Part shown: positions 8,944 through 17,614 of the stretch, piece by piece
How the letters are laid out: every line of letters begins with the position of its first letter
How positions within the stretch are numbered: the stretch's first letter is position 1
Origin: Saccharofermentans sp.
GTDB taxonomy: Bacteria > Bacillota > Clostridia > Saccharofermentanales > Saccharofermentanaceae
Direction: 5' to 3'
DNA length: 53,669 nucleotides
Assembly (NCBI GenBank): GCA_024403795.1
Contig: JAKSRD010000013.1
Location: 1-53,669, forward strand
Notes under the pieces: generated by a model
What the model was told of the DNA's origin: nothing
Databases searched by the model: none
The model's input: only the letters and a program-made list of their open reading frames with translations
Program-made: the position numbers and the translations under genes

Positions 8944-11900
8944 ATGTCTGTTAAGTATCTTGTATCGGGTGGCGAAGGCGCACTGGGAAAAACTGTTATC
9001 AGTATGCTTCTCCAAAGAGGTGAGAAGGTCAGAATACTCATGAGTGAGCTCTCTGACACAAGGATATACAGGAATAACCCAAACATTGAGATCTGTTATG
9101 GTATTTCAACAGATAAAGATTCCATGAAGGAATTTTTCGAGCTCGATGATCCGAGAAATGCTGTTTTGTTCCACACCGATGAATACGTATCGCTCACCGA
9201 CAAGACTAATCTCACAATGAGAAAAGTAAATGTTATCGGTGCAGAGAATGTCGTTGATATGTGCCTTAAGCGCAAGGTCGGCAAGCTCGTCTATCTGAGT
9301 TCTGCATATGCACTTAATCCGGAAGTTAAGGGTGATGATATCACGATCCACTTTGACCGCAACAAGGTTGCGGGCGAATATGCTAAGTCAAAGGCTGAGG
9401 CTGCCGCTTATGTAATGGAGAAGGTTACCCTCAACAGACTTAATGCCGTAATGGTATTGCCTACTTTCATTATAGGACCCGGTTATTCCGACGATTACGA
9501 GATAAACAAGATCCTGAACAGCTATCTCAATAACGGAACAGTACCGCCGAAGGATGGCGGACGTGCTTTCGTAGATGTAAGAGATGTTGCTGCTGACATG
9601 CTTACTCTGGCAGACAAGGGTGAACCCGGTGCCGGCTATATCGTAAGCGGTGACTACAAGACCAGCGGTGAGTTCTTCAAGGAGGTTAACGACGTTCAAG
9701 GTATCGATAAGCCTGTAAAGACGGCATCGAAGCTTGTATACAGCAAGTCTCTTGCGAAGCTCGTTGACGCTTATTACAAACTTACTCATAAGGAGAATCC
9801 GAGAAAGGTATATTCACTCTTCAGTGATAATCCGGACGCAAGATTCGAAGATAACAGCAAGGGCATTCTTCCTGAGAGCACGATCGGCTTTAAGGATTCC
9901 CTCAGTGATACGATCAAGGGCGTTCAGCATGGCACTGTTCAGTCGGCAGCGAGTCTGGATAACTCTGTGACAGAGAAGACATCTTCTGCCGAAGCCATGG
10001 ATGCAAGACTGAGACAGCAGCAGAGTGTTACGGCGAAGGCGTTTGCCAATGCAACAGAGGCAGCCATGAGACCGGCTAATGCCAGACCCGGATTGGCAAC
10101 AGCTCAGACCGGAAAACCGGCTGAAGAGACAACGGCTGATGATAAAGCCAATGTTGCTGCAGCTCCGGAAGAAGCAAAGAAGGACGCCGAGAAGGCTTCT
10201 GAACCGAAGGCTGCGGAAGAGGCTAAGAAGCCTGAGGAGAAAAAGGAAGAGGTTAAGGTTTCCGAGACAGATAAGAAGCCTGAAGAAGCCAAGACTGAAG
10301 AAACTTCTAAGGAGAACGAAGTACCTAAGACCGAGAAAGCAACTGATATAAAGATTGAGGCCAAGGATGCGGAAGCAAAAGCGCCGGCTGAAGATTCCAA
10401 GGAAGCTGAGAAGCCCGAGGAAGTAATGGAAGAAGCCGAGACAGAGAAAAAAAAAGACGATTTTTCAGAAAATAACAAAGCGATAGACAAGGCTGAAGAC
10501 GCGGCTAAGACCGAAGAGGTCAAAGAAGAAACTAAGGCCGAAGAGCCTAAGGCTGTAGTTGAGCCTGAAAAAGCCGAGGAAGAACCCAAGGCTGAAGATA
10601 AGAAGCCTGAAGAGCCTAAGAAGTCTGCATTCCCGTCATCGGGATTCCCCAGATCTTCTGCCACGCCTTCGTCGGGATTCCCGAGAGCAGCGGCTACACC
10701 TTCATCCGGTTTCCCGAGAGCAGCAGCTACTCCTTCTTCAACAGCAACCAAGGTTGCCGAAGTTAAAGAGGAACCTAAGGATGAGAAGACTCCTGCAGTT
10801 GAGAATAAGGTTGCAGAACCCGTAAAAGAAGAAACTAAAACAACAACAACATCTGCTTTCTCCTCTTTCACTAAAGCAGCATCAGAAGTTGCCAAAGCTG
10901 AAGAAGCAAAGAAAGAAGAGTCTAAGCCTGAAGAGAAGAAACCCGAAGAACCTAAGAAGTCTGCATTCCCGTCATCAGGATTCCCCAGATCTTCTGCTAC
11001 TCCTTCATCGGGATTCCCGAGAGCAGCGGCTACACCTTCGTCCGGTTTCCCGAGAGCAACAGCTACTCCTTCGTCAACAGCGTCCAAGGTTGCCGAAGTT
11101 AAGGAAGAATCTAAGGATGAAAAGACTCCCGTTATTGAGAATAAAGTTGCTGAAACTGTAAAAGAAGAAGCAAAGCCTGCCGTTTCACCGTTCTCACCCT
11201 TTGCCAAAGCGACACAGGCAGCGCCCAAGGCTGAAGAAGCAAAGAAAGAAGAGCCTAAGGCAGAAGAGAAGAAGGAAGAACAGAAGCCGGTCGCTTCACC
11301 GTTCTCACCCTTTGCCAAAGCGGCACCGGCAGCGCCCAAGGCTGAAGAAGTAAAGAAAGAAGAGCCTAAGGCAGAAGAGAAGAAGGAAGAACAGAAGCCG
11401 GCCGCTTCACCGTTCTCACCCTTTGCCAAAGCGGCACCGGCAGCTCCCAAGGCTGAAGAAGTAAAGAAAGAAGAGCCTAAGGCAGAAGAGAAGAAGGAAG
11501 AACAGAAGCCGGCCGCTTCACCGTTCTCACCTTTTGCAAAATTAAGAGAAGAATCTAAGGCTGAAGAGACTAAGGAACCGGAGAAGAAGGTTGAGGAAAC
11601 CAAGAAGTCCTCTTTCCCGTCATCAGGATTCCCCAGATCTTCTGCTACACCTTCATCAGGATTCCCCAGAGCAACAGCAACACCTTCATCTGCAAGGAAC
11701 GCAAGACCGGGTTCTTCACTCGGATCTTCACTTGGTTCTTCAGGATTGAAGTCAGGAGATTCATCACTCTCATCCCTCGGTTCACAGGAGACGCTCTCGT
11801 CTTTCGGATCAATGGATTCAGGTGAGACGCTCTCTTCATTGGGTTCCTTAGGCGGAGAGTCCTTGTCATCAGGCGGTTCCCTTGGTTCAGGATCTCTCGG

Positions 11901-12615
11901 ATCAGGTTCGGGCGCGAAGCTTTCTTCTTCCGGCGGATCTCTTGGTTCCGGTTCATCTTCTTATTCTGCATTTATGCAGATGGCAGGCAATCCTGCAGCG
12001 AAGAAAGAAGATTCATCAGCACCGATCAATTCGGCATTTAAGTCAGTTAACGCTGAGACAACAAATCCGTTCATGAAGTCTCCTGATGCAAGTCCTTTCA
12101 GACCGTCAGGTACACCGGTTAAGCCGTCAAGCTCTACCGTTCAGGCACCTGAGACAGCAAGTGCCAGTCCGTTCAAGAAGGCTGCTTCGGAACCCAATCC
12201 TTTCAAGGCTGCTGCATCGTCATCGGCAGATCCCGGTCCGTTTAAGTCGGCAGTCACTGAGCCGAGTCCGTTCAAAGCAGCCGCAGCAGAGCCCAGCCCG
12301 TTTAAGTCGGCGGTAACGGAGCCCAGTCCGTTTAAGGCAGCTACAGCAGAACCCAGTTCGTTCAAGACCGCTGAACCTGCAGTTGAACCGACACCGGAGC
12401 CTAACCCGGAGCCTGCACCTGAACCGATCAAGAAGATCGCAGTAGATGATACAAATCCTTTTAAGAAGGCTGCTTCAACACCCAGCCAGTATAAACCGGC
12501 TGACGCAGGACTGTTCAAGGCCGTTGAGTTTAATGAGGAAGATCCGTTCGCATCCGAAGGACTCTCGAGCATTAATCCGTTTAAGCCGGCACCCTCAGCG
12601 AAAGAGGATAAATAA
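8944..12615 (+). CDS. Extended SDR (NAD-dependent epimerase-like) with ~900-residue repetitive low-complexity tail
   Basis: A 1223-residue protein. Residues ~1-300 are an extended short-chain dehydrogenase/epimerase fold: nucleotide-binding GGEGALG near the N-terminus, LVYLSSAYA, and the catalytic pair Tyr146/Lys150 (YAKSK). The rest is predicted disordered. It holds Lys/Glu/Ala/Pro-rich stretches, three SSGFPR blocks, three near-identical 37-residue units (SPFSPFAKA...EEKKEEQ), a Gly/Ser/Leu stretch (~915-1010), and many PFK and NPF motifs to the end. No signal peptide, transmembrane segment or sorting motif is visible, so it is probably cytoplasmic. RBS AAGGAGAG precedes the ATG. It overlaps maf by one base (TAATG), so the two are coupled. 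The role of the tail is unknown; scaffold or condensate functions are speculation. Confidence 0.88.
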   Translation: MSVKYLVSGGEGALGKTVISMLLQRGEKVRILMSELSDTRIYRNNPNIEICYGISTDKDSMKEFFELDDPRNAVLFHTDEYVSLTDKTNLTMRKVNVIGAENVVDMCLKRKVGKLVYLSSAYALNPEVKGDDITIHFDRNKVAGEYAKSKAEAAAYVMEKVTLNRLNAVMVLPTFIIGPGYSDDYEINKILNSYLNNGTVPPKDGGRAFVDVRDVAADMLTLADKGEPGAGYIVSGDYKTSGEFFKEVNDVQGIDKPVKTASKLVYSKSLAKLVDAYYKLTHKENPRKVYSLFSDNPDARFEDNSKGILPESTIGFKDSLSDTIKGVQHGTVQSAASLDNSVTEKTSSAEAMDARLRQQQSVTAKAFANATEAAMRPANARPGLATAQTGKPAEETTADDKANVAAAPEEAKKDAEKASEPKAAEEAKKPEEKKEEVKVSETDKKPEEAKTEETSKENEVPKTEKATDIKIEAKDAEAKAPAEDSKEAEKPEEVMEEAETEKKKDDFSENNKAIDKAEDAAKTEEVKEETKAEEPKAVVEPEKAEEEPKAEDKKPEEPKKSAFPSSGFPRSSATPSSGFPRAAATPSSGFPRAAATPSSTATKVAEVKEEPKDEKTPAVENKVAEPVKEETKTTTTSAFSSFTKAASEVAKAEEAKKEESKPEEKKPEEPKKSAFPSSGFPRSSATPSSGFPRAAATPSSGFPRATATPSSTASKVAEVKEESKDEKTPVIENKVAETVKEEAKPAVSPFSPFAKATQAAPKAEEAKKEEPKAEEKKEEQKPVASPFSPFAKAAPAAPKAEEVKKEEPKAEEKKEEQKPAASPFSPFAKAAPAAPKAEEVKKEEPKAEEKKEEQKPAASPFSPFAKLREESKAEETKEPEKKVEETKKSSFPSSGFPRSSATPSSGFPRATATPSSARNARPGSSLGSSLGSSGLKSGDSSLSSLGSQETLSSFGSMDSGETLSSLGSLGGESLSSGGSLGSGSLGSGSGAKLSSSGGSLGSGSSSYSAFMQMAGNPAAKKEDSSAPINSAFKSVNAETTNPFMKSPDASPFRPSGTPVKPSSSTVQAPETASASPFKKAASEPNPFKAAASSSADPGPFKSAVTEPSPFKAAAAEPSPFKSAVTEPSPFKAATAEPSSFKTAEPAVEPTPEPNPEPAPEPIKKIAVDDTNPFKKAASTPSQYKPADAGLFKAVEFNEEDPFASEGLSSINPFKPAPSAKEDK
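10603..10839 (+). repeat. SSGFPR-block long direct repeat, copy A
   Basis: A 237-bp in-frame block encoding PEEPKKSAFPSSGFPR, two further SGFPRAAATPSS units and a KVAEVKEE...VKEE tail. It is repeated 336 bp downstream (10939-11175). A shorter third copy of the SSGFPR core starts at 11608. Confidence 0.85.
10939..11175 (+). repeat. SSGFPR-block long direct repeat, copy B
   Basis: Second copy of the 10603-10839 block with mostly synonymous or conservative differences. This indicates segmental duplication inside the SDR gene. Confidence 0.85.
11173..11541 (+). repeat. Three tandem 111-bp repeats plus a partial fourth
   Basis: Units at 11173-11283, 11284-11394 and 11395-11505, with a partial unit from 11506, each encode a 37-residue module (KP-x-x-SPFSPFAKA ... 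EEKKEEQ). Units 2 and 3 differ by only a couple of bases, implying recent expansion or gene conversion. Confidence 0.92.
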
Positions 12616-13235
12616 TGATTTTAAACACTTTTCATAAAAGAGTAATCCTAGCAAGCGCGTCTCCTCGGAGGCGCGAATTGCTGTCTATGATAACTTCTGA
12701 TTTTGAAGTGATCACCGCAGATGTTGACGAACGTGCCGCCGAGAACCGGATGGAGGAAGAAGGCGTGCCGACCTTGAAGGTGAGCGAGAAGCTTGCAGAG
12801 ATAAAAGCCGAAGCGGTTTTCGAGACACTTACAGAAGAAGAGAAAATGAACGCAGTGGTTATCGGAGCGGACACATCGGTTATCCTGGATGATGTAATAT
12901 ACGGCAAGCCGGTAGACAGAGAAGATGCGTGCAGAATGCTGTCTTCGATGTCAGGAAGGACACATGTCGTAGCCACGGGAGTCGCGATCATCGCCGGAAC
13001 ATCCAGAAAGATCTTTACGGAAGAGACGCTCGTCGAGTTCTACGAACTTGATGATCAGCAACGAAAGACGATATCGGAATACTGCGACAGCGAGGAACCT
13101 TACGACAAAGCCGGTTCATACGGAATCCAGGGAAAGGGTGCATTATTGGTAAAGAAGATCGACGGTGACAATTCAAATGTCGTCGGATTGCCCGTTGCCA
13201 GATTGGCACGAGAACTCGAAAACATGCTAAAATAA
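12615..13235 (+). CDS. maf: Maf-family nucleoside triphosphate pyrophosphatase
   Basis: A 206-residue Maf/YhdE-like protein. Family members hydrolyse dTTP/UTP or modified NTPs to monophosphates in the cytoplasm, as house-cleaning or cell-division-linked enzymes. Seen here: the SASPRRRELL signature at residues 14-23, VIGADTSVILDD with the catalytic Asp, YGKP, and the KAGSYGIQGKG motif. Length is typical. Its ATG overlaps the stop of the preceding SDR gene by one base, so translation is probably coupled. The substrate class (YhdE-type dTTP/UTP against YceF-type m7GTP) is inferred from overall similarity only. Confidence 0.93.
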   Translation: MILNTFHKRVILASASPRRRELLSMITSDFEVITADVDERAAENRMEEEGVPTLKVSEKLAEIKAEAVFETLTEEEKMNAVVIGADTSVILDDVIYGKPVDREDACRMLSSMSGRTHVVATGVAIIAGTSRKIFTEETLVEFYELDDQQRKTISEYCDSEEPYDKAGSYGIQGKGALLVKKIDGDNSNVVGLPVARLARELENMLK

Positions 13236-13271
13236 TAAACGGAATAAGTTTGGATATAGGAGGCTACTTTC

Positions 13272-13661
13272 ATGTGCCGTATAGGTCTCGGCAATCTGAT
13301 CAGGATCGGATTCCGTGTAAGTGATCACATATTGAAGCAACAAGAGATCGAACGTTCGCGCACTGCTGCCGAGCAAGCAAGGTTGCAGGCTGAGGCGTCG
13401 AGAGAGAAAGCGATCGAAGAGACCGCAAGTTACCATAGAACACAACTTGAGGATCAGATCGCGAGAGACAGTGTGGCAGTAGAATGTCCTAACTGTGGTG
13501 CGACCGGTAACAGAATCAGACGCAATTCAACGGGCTTTTGTAATTTTTGCGGAACGGCTATCCAGATCGGAAGTGACGGCATGGCTTTTCTTGCAGATCC
13601 GATAGCGAAGACAAAAGCTTTGACCGAAGAAGATATAAAAAGAAAGACGGGGAAAGTATAA
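13272..13661 (+). CDS. Small coiled-coil zinc-ribbon protein
   Basis: 129 residues, not recognised as a named family. Residues ~20-68 are a charged Glu/Gln/Arg helix, probably a coiled coil. Residues 72-93 form a treble-clef-like zinc ribbon with Cys72-x2-Cys75 and Cys90-x2-Cys93. There is no clear membrane segment, although the first 20 residues are mildly amphipathic. GGAGG precedes the ATG by about 8 nt. It is the first of four closely spaced genes, three of which end in the same type of zinc ribbon. Function unknown. Confidence 0.75.
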   Translation: MCRIGLGNLIRIGFRVSDHILKQQEIERSRTAAEQARLQAEASREKAIEETASYHRTQLEDQIARDSVAVECPNCGATGNRIRRNSTGFCNFCGTAIQIGSDGMAFLADPIAKTKALTEEDIKRKTGKV

Positions 13662-14252
13662 ATGACCAGGACAAGCAAGGGTGGCGGAAGTGCTAAGAGC
13701 GTAATCGGATTGATCGGAATATATGCATTGATCTATGTAGTCTGTTCCGTAATGTTCGTGGCATTGTTTCACACCGGCATTCTTAAGGATATGGGAGTCC
13801 TGATGTACCGCGGAATCGTATTCATTGTAATTACGGGTGCCATTGCCGCCATCGTTATGGGAGTTATCAGAAAGTTCTGGGGCTTCATCACGGTAAGAGA
13901 CATCATCATGATGTTCGTTATCTTCTGCTGCGTTAACATGGTTCTCTTTACGCTTATCCCGGTAACCGTTGAGCGTTCCGTATCCGTATTCATGCTGAGT
14001 TACATGGACGAGAATTCAGATCAGACATTTACACAGGAGTCAGTAGGCGAAGTATTCACTTCAAAGTATGTCGAGGATTACGGCGCTTTTGAGAAGCGCT
14101 TTGACGAACAGGTCGTAACAGGTACAATCGAAGAGAATCCGGACGGATCTTATACGATCACGGAAAGAGGAAGATTTATCGTTAAGTTGTTCAGGACGAT
14201 CGCTGAATGGTTCGATACTGACCGACGTTTGGTCTACCCGAACGAGAATTGA
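13662..14252 (+). CDS. Three-TM membrane protein with small soluble C-terminal domain
   Basis: 196 residues starting at the base after the previous stop codon, hence translationally coupled. Hydrophobic segments at ~13-37, 46-66 and 76-100 are followed by a ~95-residue acidic domain (YVEDYGAFEKRF, ENPDGSYTITERGRFIVKLFR). That domain reads like a small winged-helix-like or alpha/beta fold. No family recognised. It sits in the zinc-ribbon cluster and may be the membrane partner of the neighbouring proteins; this is inference from position only. Confidence 0.75.
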   Translation: MTRTSKGGGSAKSVIGLIGIYALIYVVCSVMFVALFHTGILKDMGVLMYRGIVFIVITGAIAAIVMGVIRKFWGFITVRDIIMMFVIFCCVNMVLFTLIPVTVERSVSVFMLSYMDENSDQTFTQESVGEVFTSKYVEDYGAFEKRFDEQVVTGTIEENPDGSYTITERGRFIVKLFRTIAEWFDTDRRLVYPNEN

Positions 14253-14302
14253 CGGTCGGAAGACAGTTGCTGTTTGTAGTTGATATAAAGGGGTGAATGG
14301 CA

Positions 14303-15217
14303 ATGAATGAACATGAAGAAATTTATTATAGCGGTACTTACGATGGTGACGGTGCAGGCACCGCGGAACTGTCTATAAATGTCTTGATGTACGGTTCAGC
14401 CTTGATAACTCTTGGAGTGATCTATCTTTTCTTTGATGTCTGTCTCGGCAGGATCACTGCATTGAACTTGATCAATCTTAGTTTATATTCCGTCGGCTTA
14501 TTGTTCCTGATACTCGGCTTGAAGGATTACTCGCGCACACAGGCAATTGCAAGCATCCGGAGAGGCAAGCTGCCCAAAAATATCGGAATTGTGTGGAAAG
14601 GTAAGGGTACGGTCAATGCTGTCGGTGACAGCAAATCCTGGGCTGAAACAGACAGGATCTGCTACCGGATATCTTTCTTCGACCGGGACTTCGGACCGGA
14701 TAATGCGAAGAGAGTTTATGATGTCGTTAAGAACACTTCCGGTATCATATGGATCAACCCTTTCATCTGGCTGATCGTCAGCGCTGTATGCGCATCGCTG
14801 CATCTCGCTCTCTATGAATTCGTAGTGCCGTATTATGCCATTAAGGGCATAAGTGATCAGATACTGAAGAGTATTTCCGTGATATCTTTTTATCTTCCTT
14901 CAATCCTGGTCACATGCTGCGGGATTATCTGCTTTGTAAACAGCAGGATAAGGGATTCCATCTTGTATAAGTGCGCATTAAGAATTGCTGAAGAGAATGT
15001 TGCCGAACTTGACAGACGAGATGCCGAGACGTTTATTGAGAATGAGATGAGTATGAAATGGTTCCATAACAGATGCCCGAACTGCGGCGCAGATGCTGTT
15101 CCCTGTAAGCCCATCTGCACTCAGTGCGGTACTTCTTTGGAAGTAAGTTCAACGGATGTCAAATCTTCCGATTCGATCCACCGTTTATCCGACAGTAAGA
15201 TCAATGCTCAGGAATAA
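14303..15217 (+). CDS. Membrane protein with C-terminal zinc ribbon
   Basis: 304 residues from the ATG at 14303, which lies 9 nt after AAAGGGGTG; an alternative ATG at 14297 is only 3 nt from it. Hydrophobic segments at ~28-45, 53-72, ~150-175 and ~195-215 give about four membrane passes, with a ~75-residue loop between pairs. Near the C-terminus CPNCGAD...CTQCGTS is a four-Cys zinc ribbon, followed by a Ser/Asp-rich tail. No named family recognised. Third gene of the 13.3-15.7 kb cluster. Confidence 0.75.
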   Translation: MNEHEEIYYSGTYDGDGAGTAELSINVLMYGSALITLGVIYLFFDVCLGRITALNLINLSLYSVGLLFLILGLKDYSRTQAIASIRRGKLPKNIGIVWKGKGTVNAVGDSKSWAETDRICYRISFFDRDFGPDNAKRVYDVVKNTSGIIWINPFIWLIVSAVCASLHLALYEFVVPYYAIKGISDQILKSISVISFYLPSILVTCCGIICFVNSRIRDSILYKCALRIAEENVAELDRRDAETFIENEMSMKWFHNRCPNCGADAVPCKPICTQCGTSLEVSSTDVKSSDSIHRLSDSKINAQE

Positions 15218-15229
15218 GGAGAGAAACTG

Positions 15230-15697
15230 ATGAAGTGGACGAGATTCTTTAAGTATTCGCTTCCCATAGGAATTGCGGGTATAGGTATCAATGCTGTTTT
15301 GTTTGTGACGAATGCATTCTACGAATTGGTGGCTCCGCTCCTAAAGAATAATTTAACGGCCGGTCCGTTTTTCACGTTCATTGACAACGTCACTTTCTTT
15401 ACACCGTGCTTTTTCGCATTGTTGTTTATAGCATACATCATAGCGGGACAGTGCTATATGAAGAAGGTATATGAGCGCAACTATGAGAAAGAGACTGAAG
15501 CACTTACAGCGAAGAATTCCGCGATCCAGAAGGAGCTCGACGAGAAAACGGAATTCCTGAAGCATAAATACTATACCAACTGTCCGAACTGCGGATCGGT
15601 CAGAGTGGAGAATACGAATATCTGTTCCTTCTGCGGTGCATCACTGACAATTGAAGACAATGTAACTAAGGACGAATCAGAAAACAAGGAGGGATAA
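15230..15697 (+). CDS. Two-TM protein with coiled coil and C-terminal zinc ribbon
   Basis: 155 residues with TM segments at ~10-30 and ~52-75, a charged helix at ~78-112, and a zinc ribbon at Cys118/Cys121 and Cys132/Cys135. The order of parts resembles the first gene of the cluster (coiled coil then ribbon) with a membrane anchor added. AAGGAG precedes the ATG and the gap to the previous gene is 12 bp. No named family recognised. Confidence 0.75.
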   Translation: MKWTRFFKYSLPIGIAGIGINAVLFVTNAFYELVAPLLKNNLTAGPFFTFIDNVTFFTPCFFALLFIAYIIAGQCYMKKVYERNYEKETEALTAKNSAIQKELDEKTEFLKHKYYTNCPNCGSVRVENTNICSFCGASLTIEDNVTKDESENKEG

Positions 15698-15814
15698 TCC
15701 TTCGCGTAAAATTCGTGCTCAAAATCCCTTAAAATGCACCCCGAAGAGCATGTCATTGCTTGGGAAAAGTTGAGAACTCCTCAGACGAACCGAAAAAGAC
15801 ATTCATGTCGATGA

Positions 15815-16804
15815 TCAGATCCTTCCGAATCCGACAGCCTTTCTTACGAGCTCGTACTTCTCTTTGGCGATCGCGATGGAATAATCACGGCCTGCATCGA
15901 GAATGTCATCGATGATGCCGCTTGAGATTACTTCGTTGTACTTGTCCTGGAAAGGAACGACCTTCTCGACGACTGCATCGGCAACGGCTTTCTTAAGGTC
16001 GCCGTATCCGCCGCCTTCGAACTTTGCTACAGCATCTTCGATCGTTGAACCTGCGAAAACAGAATAGATCGTGAGCAGGTTAGATACGCCCGGCTTGTTC
16101 TCTTCGTCGAACTTGATGATGCCGTCGGAATCAGTAACGGAAGACATGATCTTCTTGCGGATTGTTTTCTCGGGATCGGAAAGGAATACGGAAGCCTTCG
16201 GATTGTCTGTTGACTTGCTCATCTTCTGAGCAGGATTCTGAAGGTCACGGATCTTTGCGCCGATAGTAGGGATCAACGGTTCGGGGATCTTAAAGAGTTC
16301 GCCGTAACGGTTGTTGAATCTGATGGCGAGATTACGTGCAAGCTCGACATGCTGCTTCTGATCGATTCCTGTAGGAACATACTTCGGATCGTAGAGAAGG
16401 ATGTCTGCTGCCATAAGGTCAGGATAAGTTACAAGACCTTCGGTGAATGCTTCATGAAGAGCTGACTTAGCCTTGAACTGATGCATTCTGGTGAGGTCGC
16501 CGTGCGGTGTGTGGCACTCGAAGATCCATGACAGATTTGCGTGGTAGAGGTTCTCTGACTGAATGTAGATATGCATGTTATCAAGATCGGGATCAACACC
16601 GCATGCGATGTACATTGCGATTGCGTTGATGATGTTCTTGTGAAGTGCATCAGGATCCTGAGGGACCGTGATGGCATGCATGTCAGGGATGAAGAGGAAT
16701 GTCTCATAATCCTTCTGATAGTTAACGATCTGCGAGATTCCGCCTGCATAATTGCCGATCGTAAGTGAACCGCTGGGCTGAAGGCCCGTAAGTAATCTGT
16801 CCAT
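15815..16804 (-). CDS. trpS: Tryptophanyl-tRNA synthetase
   Basis: 329-residue class I aminoacyl-tRNA synthetase charging tRNA-Trp. Seen: N-terminal GLQPSGSLTIGNYAGG with the HIGH-equivalent TIGN at 15-18, PDMHAITVPQDP, the ACGVDPD segment, GIDQKQHVELARNLA, and KMSKS at 194-198. Length fits bacterial TrpS. The start is the ATG at 16804, 6 nt after GGAGG; an in-frame TTG two codons upstream is less likely. A minus-strand promoter TTGATA-17-TAAGAT lies at 16835-16863. No T-box leader is present, unlike many Bacillota trpS genes. Confidence 0.97.
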   Translation of the reverse strand: MDRLLTGLQPSGSLTIGNYAGGISQIVNYQKDYETFLFIPDMHAITVPQDPDALHKNIINAIAMYIACGVDPDLDNMHIYIQSENLYHANLSWIFECHTPHGDLTRMHQFKAKSALHEAFTEGLVTYPDLMAADILLYDPKYVPTGIDQKQHVELARNLAIRFNNRYGELFKIPEPLIPTIGAKIRDLQNPAQKMSKSTDNPKASVFLSDPEKTIRKKIMSSVTDSDGIIKFDEENKPGVSNLLTIYSVFAGSTIEDAVAKFEGGGYGDLKKAVADAVVEKVVPFQDKYNEVISSGIIDDILDAGRDYSIAIAKEKYELVRKAVGFGRI

Positions 16805-16834
16805 GTGCAACCTCCGTTGTCTTCAAGTCGAATA

Positions 16835-16863
16835 ATCTTAACACTTTATAATATAATTATCAA
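16835..16863 (-). promoter_or_regulatory. Predicted trpS promoter
   Basis: Minus-strand TTGATA (16858-16863), 17 bp, TAAGAT (16835-16840). A divergent plus-strand TATAAT at 16847-16852 overlaps it and probably serves the 16886 gene. Confidence 0.55.
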
Positions 16864-16885
16864 AAAGAACGGGAAGGATATCAGC

Positions 16886-17614
16886 TTGCTTTATATACTC
16901 ACAGCTCTTAAATGTGAAGCTTCGGCTCTTAACGGGTTGCCCGGAGAGACCGTGGTTACGGGTGTCGGACTTAAAGCTTCGGAACGCATTGCGGGATTGG
17001 AATTGACTCCTGATGACCGCGTCATTAATGTCGGCGTGTGTGCCGGTGGCAGGAAGGGCGAGGGATATCTTGTCAATCAGGTTATCTCCGCTGACAGCGG
17101 TAGAAGGTACTATCCTGATATTCTTTTCGATGCCTCAATACCTGAGAAGACATTAACGACGACTTCGGAGATTGTGACCGAACTTGAAGACGGTATGCTC
17201 TACGATATGGAAGCGGCGCTCATTTGCGAGAAGGCGCTGAAGGTGATCCCGCCGTCATCACTGGTCATATATAAGGTAGTATCTGACAGCGGTAAGGATT
17301 TCCCGACGGCAAATGAAGTATCCGGATTGATCCGTGAACATCTGGATGAGATAAGAATGATAGCTGAGTGTCTGGACGGTGACAGCGCGGGCAAGAACTA
17401 CTCTTTCCTGCCGGAAGAAGTCGCTCTTGAGATGAAGCTTACACAATATATGCGCAACGAGCTTGCCGACATAGAGCACTATTGCGTTGCCTCCGGTCGA
17501 GAGAACGAGTTAACGGATCTCATCGGAAAGATGCGCAAAGAGGGCAGGCTACCCGTTAAGGACAAGAAGGGCGGAAGGGAGGCTCTCGATGAGATTTACG
17601 CATGTCTACGTTGA
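16886..17614 (+). CDS. Nucleoside phosphorylase-like protein
   Basis: About 242 residues. LYILTALKCEASAL at the N-terminus, VINVGVCAGG, and LYDMEAAL (like the DMEGAA substrate motif) place it near the MTA/SAH nucleosidase-purine phosphorylase superfamily. I chose the TTG start at 16886, 7 nt after GGAAGGA, because the family begins at this Leu-Tyr-Ile strand and a TATAAT lies at 16847-16852; longer starts overlap the promoter. It overlaps the next gene by 26 bp and is probably co-transcribed with the SplB-like gene. The substrate is unknown; a role in handling SAM by-products or salvaged nucleosides is conceivable but not shown. Confidence 0.75.
   Translation: MLYILTALKCEASALNGLPGETVVTGVGLKASERIAGLELTPDDRVINVGVCAGGRKGEGYLVNQVISADSGRRYYPDILFDASIPEKTLTTTSEIVTELEDGMLYDMEAALICEKALKVIPPSSLVIYKVVSDSGKDFPTANEVSGLIREHLDEIRMIAECLDGDSAGKNYSFLPEEVALEMKLTQYMRNELADIEHYCVASGRENELTDLIGKMRKEGRLPVKDKKGGREALDEIYACLR

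Noticed and set aside
10104..11603. A 499-codon open frame antisense to the SDR tail
   Set aside because: It exists because the sense strand is built from AAG/GAA/GCN-type codons that give no stops on the opposite strand; its translation is Ser/Ala/Leu/Phe low-complexity and it has no RBS-supported start.
16805..16885. Longer N-terminus for the phosphorylase-like protein
   Set aside because: The extra 27 codons overlap the divergent trpS RBS and the TATAAT element and do not resemble the family; the TTG at 16886 has a well-placed RBS.
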